A stretch of 64,000 bases of DNA from Ascarosepion bandense (lineage: Eukaryota; Mollusca; Cephalopoda; Sepiida; Sepiidae). Location of the stretch: assembly GCA_037127315.1 (NCBI GenBank), contig JBBBDQ010000309.1:186001-250000 (forward strand), in the 5' to 3' direction. The translations under genes were made by a program, and so were the position numbers. The notes beneath the pieces were generated by a model, which saw only the letters and a list, made by a program, of their open reading frames with translations, ran no database searches and was not told the origin of the DNA. Positions within the stretch are counted from its first letter, which is position 1. Each line of letters opens with the position of its first letter. This document shows, piece by piece, positions 56,646 to 64,000 of the stretch.

Positions 56646-58127
56646 TCCTTTCCATTTGACGGAGTCTACTTTCAATGAGTTTTATTGATATCGGTTGTCA
56701 CTTTTCCAAATAGTAGTTTTTGCTTTGTTTTGTTTTGCTTTTCTGTTTCTTTTTTGTTTTGTCCTTGTGGGTTGAAATGTTTTTTTTTTATAATTTTGGT
56801 TGTTAAGTGTCTTGTTTGAAATCTATAAGAGTGGGTATATTTAGCTTTTCCGTATTTCAAAGGTCACATTTTATAACGTAAGAATACAGATGAAAATAAA
56901 ATAAGGAATTTGGTGGGGAAATTTTAGAGTTTAAAATTTTTTAAGTTGTCAAGCAGCTTATTTTCAGATATTGAGTAAAGGTTGTTTTTTTTTATTCCAT
57001 TGTTCTCATTAAATGCCAATAATTTATCGACATATAATTTGCAGTTGGAATTTTTGGGACTCTTGAAATTTGATGAAGTCAGCAAAGAAAACAATTGTAT
57101 ACAATAAAAATGTTATATTTTTAGGTACTTATCTTTGGAGTTGAGAGGACATTGAAATTTTCCAGTTGTCAGTAGAGGTTGATATTGTATCAGCATATAA
57201 TTTGACAACAAAGTTTATTCACATGTGCTGGGCTCTCTTTTCTTTTTCTTTTCTTTTTTTCTTTTTTCTTTCTTTTTCTTCTGTCCTTTCTTTCTTGTCC
57301 TGTAGAAGGTAAGTCGCCATTTCATGTTGTGATGCTTGAGTTTATTTATTTATTTATTTATTTATTTTGTTTGTTTTTGGGCGTCAGTGTTCACCAGTGA
57401 GGTAGTAGGAATTTTTCCACTGTATGTTCCTTGCTGGGTTTGGATGTCAGTGTTCCCAAGTGAAGAATTTATCTTTCCATTATGTGTTCTTTTTCCGCGT
57501 TGGTATTTACCAGTAAAGAAGATGTGTGCGTGTTCCGTGAACGTCAGGAGTTACCAGTGTAGATATCGGGAGATGTTTAATGTTTCTTCATTCAGCCTTG
57601 TGTCATACATAACCAAATTCCCTACAGCTTACAAGTTTTATCCAGAATTATCAGAAGGTTTTCATCATCAGAAGGTTGAAGCTGGTTGATTGGAATATGC
57701 ATTTGTGTGGAATAGCGTGGAAGAATAAAATATACATTTTGCATTTTAAAATAGAAATTTTTTAAAAGAATAGAATAACAAAACTAGGTAGTAGTTAAAG
57801 TTCAATGAGAAACAAGTAATGAATTAAGGGTATCAAGAGTTGAAGAAATTTTTCGTAGTAGTAATTTGTCAAAAAGAGTTTATGCATATGTATGTATGTA
57901 TTAGCATTTGTTTGGTAGGAATGTCTTTGAATGGAGAAGTAAAATGAATAAGCACACAAGAAAGAATGAGAAGGTTGACAATATGCGACGTGACCTATGT
58001 CTGGGTTGTGGTTGAAGTTTTCCTCTTTAAACTTTAGTGTGTCGTCTCATCTTGCAAATGTCTTCCATTGGTCATAAAATCAATTTAACATCTCTCGAAA
58101 TCCAGTTTCAACTTTTTCTTTAAGCAC
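56646..58127. other. Anonymous T-rich DNA between R2 repeats
   Basis: A TTTCTTTTTC pyrimidine tract lies at 57237-57300 and (TTTA)n at 57343-57368. The 117-codon open frame at 57336-57689 starts in that repeat and has no known domain. Confidence 0.55.
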
Positions 58128-58238
58128 GGCGTCAATCCTTTTTCTGTTTGGGAAAAACCAGGATTTTACATGTCACTGTGAATTTTTGTAAAACTGAAGA
58201 AGAAGGTTGGTTTTAATTCTTAATTTCCTATCCCACAA
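58128..58238 (+). repeat. Direct repeat R2, copy 2
   Basis: Matches 56535-56645. Followed by sequence that does not match downstream of copy 1. Confidence 0.85.
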
Positions 58239-58459
58239 TACCCTCGTATAATTGACGAGATGATTGACCTTACACCTTTCCCAAAACAGTCTTTCCGATC
58301 TCATTTAAACACACATCAAGATCTTCCACAACCTATCCGTGATATCCTCGTTGATAATACATAACATAATAGCATCATCCACATGCAAAAGAAGATTAAC
58401 AATAATGGAGGCATTATTAATAAAAAAAGAGAAATCCTACACTTAATAACATCAATTAT

Positions 58460-58489
58460 GAACACGGTAACAATGTACTTACCGTGTTC
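58460..58489. repeat. 11-bp perfect hairpin
   Basis: GAACACGGTAA and TTACCGTGTTC flank an 8-nt loop. It lies between R2 copy 2 and the dispersed repeat at 58592. Confidence 0.85.
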
Positions 58490-58591
58490 GGAACTTAATA
58501 TGCACAAAACTCTATATGCATATACTTTTCACTGTATATTTATAAGTAAACCAAAAGTAATTCTTGATAATGGCTAAAAGTATAGCGCTCT

Positions 58592-58713
58592 AAAGTACAA
58601 AAGCTTTGGACAATTCTTATGTAATGTGAGTTCCGAAAAGAAAAAGATTATACAAACATATAAAGAATTACATAAAAAGATGAATGGTAATACCTTGTCT
58701 GTCATTTTTAATA
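58592..58713 (+). repeat. Dispersed repeat, copy 2
   Basis: Matches 4532-4654 in the same orientation. Confidence 0.65.
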
Positions 58714-59079
58714 ATATAAAAAGAGATTGTTGCCCAAATACACTTGTGACACTATCTCCTGCGGGGATACTTTCCCTTGTTTGGTTTAATACCGCATAGA
58801 GAGAGAAATTGATATTAGTAATATTATTAGTTATGCTTTATTGTAATACGTGATGTGAGCTTATGTAAAAAAATATTTTAATGCTATCAAATACTTGGAA
58901 AATATGAGGAATAGAAAAATGAACTATTTTAATACTATCATGAACTTCTAAAATCCGAGGAATATAAAATTTAACTATTTTTGGGAAAGAAAAGGGAAAA
59001 ATATAATTTTTCATCTTTCATGTTCGAAGCGGATATTTTTTGGTAAAGCTAAAATTTTATTAGCCAAAACAAAGTGTTA

Positions 59080-59844
59080 GGGTTGTTTTGATGGGGTCAG
59101 GCGGGGTTAAAGTCCCTCAACAGATTTTCCTGGAAACAGAAGTCTGTGGGAAATTGGATACGATGTGAGCTGGCGATATCTCATTTGTCAAGCTAACTCC
59201 TTCCGCAAATCGAGTGGGCGGAAAATGATTTCATTGGCCAAAGGCTTCGAGTCGGCCAAATCCCCTAAGAGGATTGGGGATGGTTATAAAAATCCGGACT
59301 CGGCGAGAAAAGTCAGTTTTTTGTTGTCAGCAGCTGTGAGAATCTGTAAGTTTGTTTTAAGTTGGCTGAATAGCTATCAGTCGAAATGTAACAACTGTGG
59401 AAAAGGTTCCCAACGGGGGAGCCATGATCCCCTGCCAGTCGCCCACCATAGAACTTATGGCTAAAGAGTTAATTTCGAATGAAGCCTGCCGCCAATTAAC
59501 TTAAAGAGCTAATTTGGAATAATGCGCCTTCGATATGAATCCCGAAAGAATGTTATTGTTTGTTTTTTTTAAATCATGGGAGAATCGAAAATTGTGATTC
59601 CTCGTTCGCTCTACTTCGGTAAACTCCGTTAAACTCCGATAAGGACCCGAAAGAACTTTGTTATTTTAGAAGTTGTATAGAGAATTGACAGCCCTGATTA
59701 TAGAGAATATGTGAAAAAACTTTAACGAAAATTTAATGAATACCCTAACGAGAATTGAAGGGTCCTGTTACTTTAATGAAACTTAGAAAAGACATCCTTA
59801 TTTTGAATAATATTTTGAAGATTGGAAACTCTGAGATTTTGAAA

Positions 59845-59902
<58 letters not shown>

Positions 59903-60360
59903 GTAAACCAACATTCCGACAACTGTATTATCTGCTCCTGTGAAAAAAAAAAAAAAGAAAAACATTGTTTATTTTTTATTTTTTTTATATAAAGACATTC
60001 TTCGTAATTCTCCAGGCATGTTCGACCTTGTTCATTTATTCTATTAATTTTTTTTTTTCATGCCGCATTTTTTTTTTAAACCATAAGTGTGCACCAGTGT
60101 CCGGACTGGCTCTAAAAGGTGACTACTAAAATTGCACGATGCGACCTCTTGGATTAATTCACAACGTGGGACAGTGGCGCGTTGTTGCAACCAGCTTTTG
60201 TGACGACATCATCGGACGAAATCATCACGACCAGCAACAGTGACCGACCCAACCGGCCAGCCGGGTGTCAGTGTCACAAATTGGATTGTCACGACTGTCG
60301 ACGTGAACGAGAGTCGTATTAGGTGAGCCACCCCGGCGTAACGTGTTACCCACTATATAT
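59080..60360 (+). promoter_or_regulatory. GC-richer promoter-like block, possibly retroelement LTR and 5' leader
   Basis: A TATA-like GGTTATAAAAATCCGG at about 59282-59297 sits in sequence clearly richer in G+C than its surroundings. A (TC)n tract follows at 59851-59899. A second GC-rich block at 60085-60360 has repeated CGACGAC/ATCATCACGACCAGC-like strings but no long frame. I found no matching second copy, so an LTR origin is only a guess. Confidence 0.35.
59851..59899. repeat. (TC)n microsatellite
   Basis: Uninterrupted TC tract of about 49 bp. Confidence 0.95.
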
Positions 60361-62700
60361 ACGTAATTTAGAAATGATTTTCATATGGTATTGTTAATTC
60401 TTCCATGATGATTTTGTAGTTCACCCTTGATAGAAGAACAATATCTGGTTGCAGACCCTTACTTCATATTATTTTGGGGTAATCATTAGGCCAACCAGGA
60501 AGGTCTACATATATCTCTCAAATGCCACAAGAACTAACGAGATTTTGTCCGGGTATAGCTAGATAGTTGCTTGTTTGCTTTGAGCCGACGTATATTTTTC
60601 CCTCTAAAACAAATTTTTGAGTTGAATTAGATGACTCAGACTTCATATATTTCATTTCTTTATAATTTTAACCAGTTTATCCAAAACACTGTTGGGTCTC
60701 CAGTTATATCTTCCATTGATGAGCTGTTTTACAGGAACTAAGAACATGTTCTAATGTTTTGGGATTTTCCTTACAAGGGGACAAGTTGGATCGCTCTCCT
60801 CTATTTAACAAGATTGTTCTTAGATGATAGCTGGTCATATGTGGAACATATTAAAAAACTCAACATGAGTGCAGCTATCTGCCAAATGTCCTTCCAAGTA
60901 ATAGATTTCTGAAGAGCCTCCCAGTTTGTTTATTGGCATTGGTAGAATTGCTGTATTCTTATTACGAGTCTTTTATTATCTTCGTTCTTTACATTTTTGA
61001 TGACCATGTATGGGTGATCTTTACCAGAAGCTTTCGACAACGACTGCCTTTCATTTAGTCCTAACCCTAGTTTCTCTGCTTGGGTGTATCCGATGACTTC
61101 ATTGAAAGTTGGACTGTCATTAGCACTTGTTATCGTTTCTTTGACCTTCCGCTTCTCCTCGTTTTTAATGTAGAATTAAAGGATTTTACTACTTTATCCT
61201 TGGAGTTATTCAACATCATTTGAAGTCTGATTTTCTCGGATTTATAATCCTCCACAGTTGATTTAAATGGCAACTTTAGCTTTAGTTGTCTGCAGTACAA
61301 TGCAATATCAGACAAGCCTGAAGGTAAACTCAGCCATTTTCAGATATATTTGTTTATCTTTCTTTCCATTGACTCAACTGTACTCGTTTCAAATTCGTAT
61401 ACAAGTAGGGACCATAGTAATATTGGAATGAGTACATGCACCATACCTTGTATTTTCCTTTTAGAGGGCAAAGATCTATTTTATAGAGATCTTCTTTAAT
61501 GATCTGAATGTTTCTTTCATTTGGTTGGTATCTTTCAAGGATTGATCATGCCACCGCCGTAAACTTTTCACTGATCTTTCTAATAGGGTAGATATCCTTT
61601 GACCACCTAATGCAAAATTTATGGTTTGATTCAATTTTCCGTTCCTAAGAGAAAGACTTCTGGACTTGTTTGGTATAAATTTAATTCAACACCAACTTAG
61701 GTCGTCCATGAAGCTTAATGTCTTGCGAGTTGAACTTAATGTCATCCATGAACGCCTTCATTGGTGGCATTTGACAACCTCCATCAAGCGCAACCACATC
61801 AGCCTTGTTGTTTTTCACTTTGAGAATCAACTGCATTGCTAGAACGAAAAGTATTGGTGACACTGTACATCCTATCGCAATTCCGACTTCAAGTCTACTC
61901 CACTTGGTAGTATAATCTTTTGGAGTGAAACGTATCAAAATAAGTTCCTAGAATCTTAGATATTTTCTCTGGAATATGTAATATTTGTAGTGATAATTGT
62001 ATCATTTGGTGGCATACTGATCCGTAAGCATTAGCCAAATCCAACCAAATGACATCCAAATCATTTCTTTCAGCTTTCGCTTTTTGAATAGCCTCCTAGA
62101 TTATGTTTCCATGCTCTAAGCAACCAGCTATTACTGAAAACAACACCCTTCTGTACTGAACTATCGATATACTCGTTATTGAGAAGGTAGTTGGTCAATC
62201 TCGATGCCAAAACTGCGGAAAACATCTTTCCTTCTACATTGAGAAGCGAAATTGGCCGAAATTGGCTGATGTTCTTGGAATTGTTTTTTTTTTATTTGGA
62301 TATCATCCACTGTTGGCTGATATGTTAAATTTTCCATGCCAACTCTAAGTTAGTATGTAACCATTTAAGAAGTGTAGGATATTTCTCATATAGAAAGAAT
62401 GGTATTCCGTTAGGACCAGGTGTAGTTTTATCCCTACTCTTGTTCACTATGTGTAGTATTCCTTCGCGTGTGGGTGATTTCACTTTAGAGACGGCTGGCC
62501 AAAATAAGTTAATATTATGATCTAGAGGAATATGTCGTTTGGGATCAGAGTACATCTCTCTTAAATGTTCTAGAATATTTTTTTCTATTCTAAGCACACC
62601 TGATCTTGGTTGATCAAATATGTTCCTCGCATATTTGTAAGGTTCCTGGAAGAAACACTCTTAGTATTTCCTTCGTTTCACTTGTCTCTTCCTTAGATTT
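60361..62700 (-). pseudogene. Retroelement reverse transcriptase relic with CPLC-type tail
   Basis: On the minus strand the N-terminal part (62597-62325) reads SRDKTTPGPNGIPFFLYEKYP. The core (61938-61681) has VGIAIGCTVSPILFVLAM and AFMDDIKF, where MDD is the catalytic pair. The C-terminal part (61315-61130) reads DIALYCRQLKLKLPFKS. The tail near 60700-60900 shows TCPL and GRYNWRPNSVLD, resembling the zinc-binding CPLC...GRYTWRHNQVL end known from a widespread invertebrate element group. ELTIPYE-like sequence follows at about 60390. Many stops. I cannot name the clade. Confidence 0.75.
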
Positions 62701-63336
62701 TCCCCTCTATTTGGAGCGTTGTGTTTCTGTTTAAGGTCCTGCCAGATTTTAAGCAAGCCCTCTTTCTCTTCAAAATTTGCGAAACGGATTTTCCGTTTTA
62801 GATTTCTTTTTTGTTTCTCGAATCCTGCATTAATCTTTGACGTCAGTTCTTTTTGGGTGGTGGCTTATCATTTTCCTCTTTCACGCCGTAGATTTCATTA
62901 CAATCCCTGTAAATTATTTAACTACTTTCATTCAAACGTTTGTGATATTTCTTTTTTCTCGGCTCTTTATATAGTGTTTTGCTAATGATGTGATCTAACA
63001 TACACCACGCTTCCAAGTCGGATGCTGGTGGAAATTTGATTCTTGACAATTTGAGTTGAATCCCATCCTTTAAACGGGTTGAATATCCTCACCTCTGTGC
63101 ATCTTGGCATTGGTTTTCCAATGTCTTATCTGCGTTGACATAGCTCTGCTCTTGAACCGTTTTCAGAGAAGCACAACCATTTCATTCGTTCTTAATTCCG
63201 GGTTCGTTGCCGATTATTCCGTTTGGATTCATCATTCTCCCTCTTTTTCGGTAAATCCTGAGGGCATTTTAGAAATCTTATTTAAGAAAAATATGTGCTC
63301 TTTGACAGAGGGACACGGTTTCAAATCCTGCTGGAG
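62701..63336. other. Anonymous DNA, possible tRNA-like remnant at right
   Basis: No gene recognised. GGTTTCAAATCC at 63317-63328 resembles a Pol III B box and is cut off by the LTR beginning at 63337, so it may be a truncated SINE. Confidence 0.35.
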
Positions 63337-63656
63337 TGCGCAATAATATTTCTTGAATATTCAGACTAGTAGACAAAATAAAAATAAATATATTGTTTAA
63401 TAAATAAACTGAGTGTCTACTTGCTGTGACCTGGTTAGAAATAAATGCACAAAGTCGAAATAGATTTAAACAGATATTTTAACAAAGAACAGTAGTACAA
63501 ACAGATACAACATGACAAGATCACCAGTGTGACTGTATTGGTCCGGCTGTCAGAGCCATCTATTAGAATAGACTTCTCTATGCTCTACAAAGCAGAAAAT
63601 TCTGCTTATTTATAGTTTTAAAGAGATCATTTATGCATGGGTAAATTACCATAGCA
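63337..63656 (-). repeat. LTR of a minus-strand retrotransposon extending past the window
   Basis: A 320-bp segment begins TGCGCAATAATATTTC and ends TTACCATAGCA on the plus strand, i.e. TG...CA. On the minus strand a polypurine tract directly precedes it, and a TATA-like ACTATAAATAAGC lies within (about 63604-63616). This is the expected layout of a 3' LTR. The partner LTR must lie beyond 64000, so the call cannot be confirmed here. Confidence 0.55.
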
Positions 63657-63669
63657 CCCCCTCCTAAGT
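63657..63669 (-). promoter_or_regulatory. Polypurine tract
   Basis: On the minus strand ACTTAGGAGGGGG immediately precedes TGCTATGG. Confidence 0.55.
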
Positions 63670-63812
63670 ATCAATTCTGCAAGAGTCTTAATATTTTTTC
63701 TTTCTTGATTAACGATGAGAAGTTCTGTTATTTTTCTTTTCCTTTTTAAACAGCGCTGTTCCGGGGCCGCTTGTGGTACTGGCATGTTAACTGTATCGTA
63801 AATGACATCCAT
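63670..63812 (-). pseudogene. Possible pol C-terminal tail
   Basis: A short frame (MDVIYDTVNMPVPQ, then RCLKRKRKITELLIV) precedes the polypurine tract. Position and basic character fit the C-terminal tail of an integrase, but there is no diagnostic motif. Sequence to 64000 adds nothing recognisable. Confidence 0.3.
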
Positions 63813-64000
63813 TACTTCTTTCTCTTCACTGAGGATATTTAATTATGTAAATCATATTTCTTACTCTTTTCTCAATTGTACCTATTTCCCAGAAAGATTT
63901 ATTATCCCGAAACATCCGAAAAAAAAACTTTCTTTCAGGGTTGATAGCGTTTTGTAGGTACCGTGTTTGTTTGTCTAGGTTTTCTTTGTTTAAGAAGTAG

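Noticed and set aside
57336..57689. 117-codon open frame with hydrophobic start
   Set aside because: Its start is inside a (TTTA)n repeat, which mimics a hydrophobic segment. No family resemblance and no splice or promoter context.

Overview
This is a eukaryotic, AT-rich, intron-scale or intergenic window in which I find no convincing host gene, rRNA, canonical tRNA or CRISPR array. It is built almost entirely of transposable elements, many of them nested, plus microsatellites and anonymous AT-rich DNA. The mix suggests a cephalopod mollusc, probably an octopus-like coleoid: Jockey/CR1-like and RTE-like LINEs, many Penelope-like relics, CsRn1-like Ty3/gypsy elements, tRNA-headed SINEs, and long (TA)n, (CA)n and (GAA)n tracts. 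That assignment is an inference from repeat content, not from a marker gene.

Layout. 93-3030 holds a minus-strand LINE, 3040-4225 a Penelope-like (PLE) relic, and 4.8-6.9 kb anonymous DNA. 6.95-8.69 kb holds a short-repeat block and a degenerate ~165-bp satellite. The satellite leads into an old gypsy relic (8.69-10.85 kb) cut by a PLE fragment, and a related LTR-like piece lies at 12.5-12.8 kb. A CsRn1-like gag/protease relic lies at 13.3-14.9 kb. An RTE-like LINE ending in (GAA)n lies at 15.8-18.45 kb. A SINE and an old LINE fragment follow, the latter split by a 5.2-kb LTR element (20839-26037). An old gypsy relic (26.8-33.5 kb) is split by a 4.6-kb LTR element with a perfect target duplication (27345-31983) and by a SINE. 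A second gypsy relic, an anonymous stretch and a 5'-truncated but open LINE (36022-37930) come next. A tRNA-headed SINE with a hammerhead-like 3' part follows. A LINE (39.9-47.7 kb) is split by a 4.7-kb hAT transposon (41272-45957), followed by a second hammerhead-like SINE. From 49 kb to the end lie four PLE relics or termini, SINE and LINE fragments, a promoter-like GC-richer block, a minus-strand retroelement (60.36-62.7 kb) and the LTR of an element that continues beyond the right edge.

The elements do not form a pathway. Their order of insertion is readable from target-site duplications. The most interesting observations are the SINE family combining Pol III-like A/B boxes with a type-I hammerhead-like fold, six PLE-type termini sharing a CTGANGA-hairpin-GAAA motif, an inverted fold-back inside an integrase gene, and a satellite that recurs in inverted orientation on the far side of a gypsy relic. 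Almost every coding region is broken. The 585-codon LINE reverse transcriptase frame (36022-37779) and the 657-codon gypsy pol frame (28375-30348) are the longest open frames.
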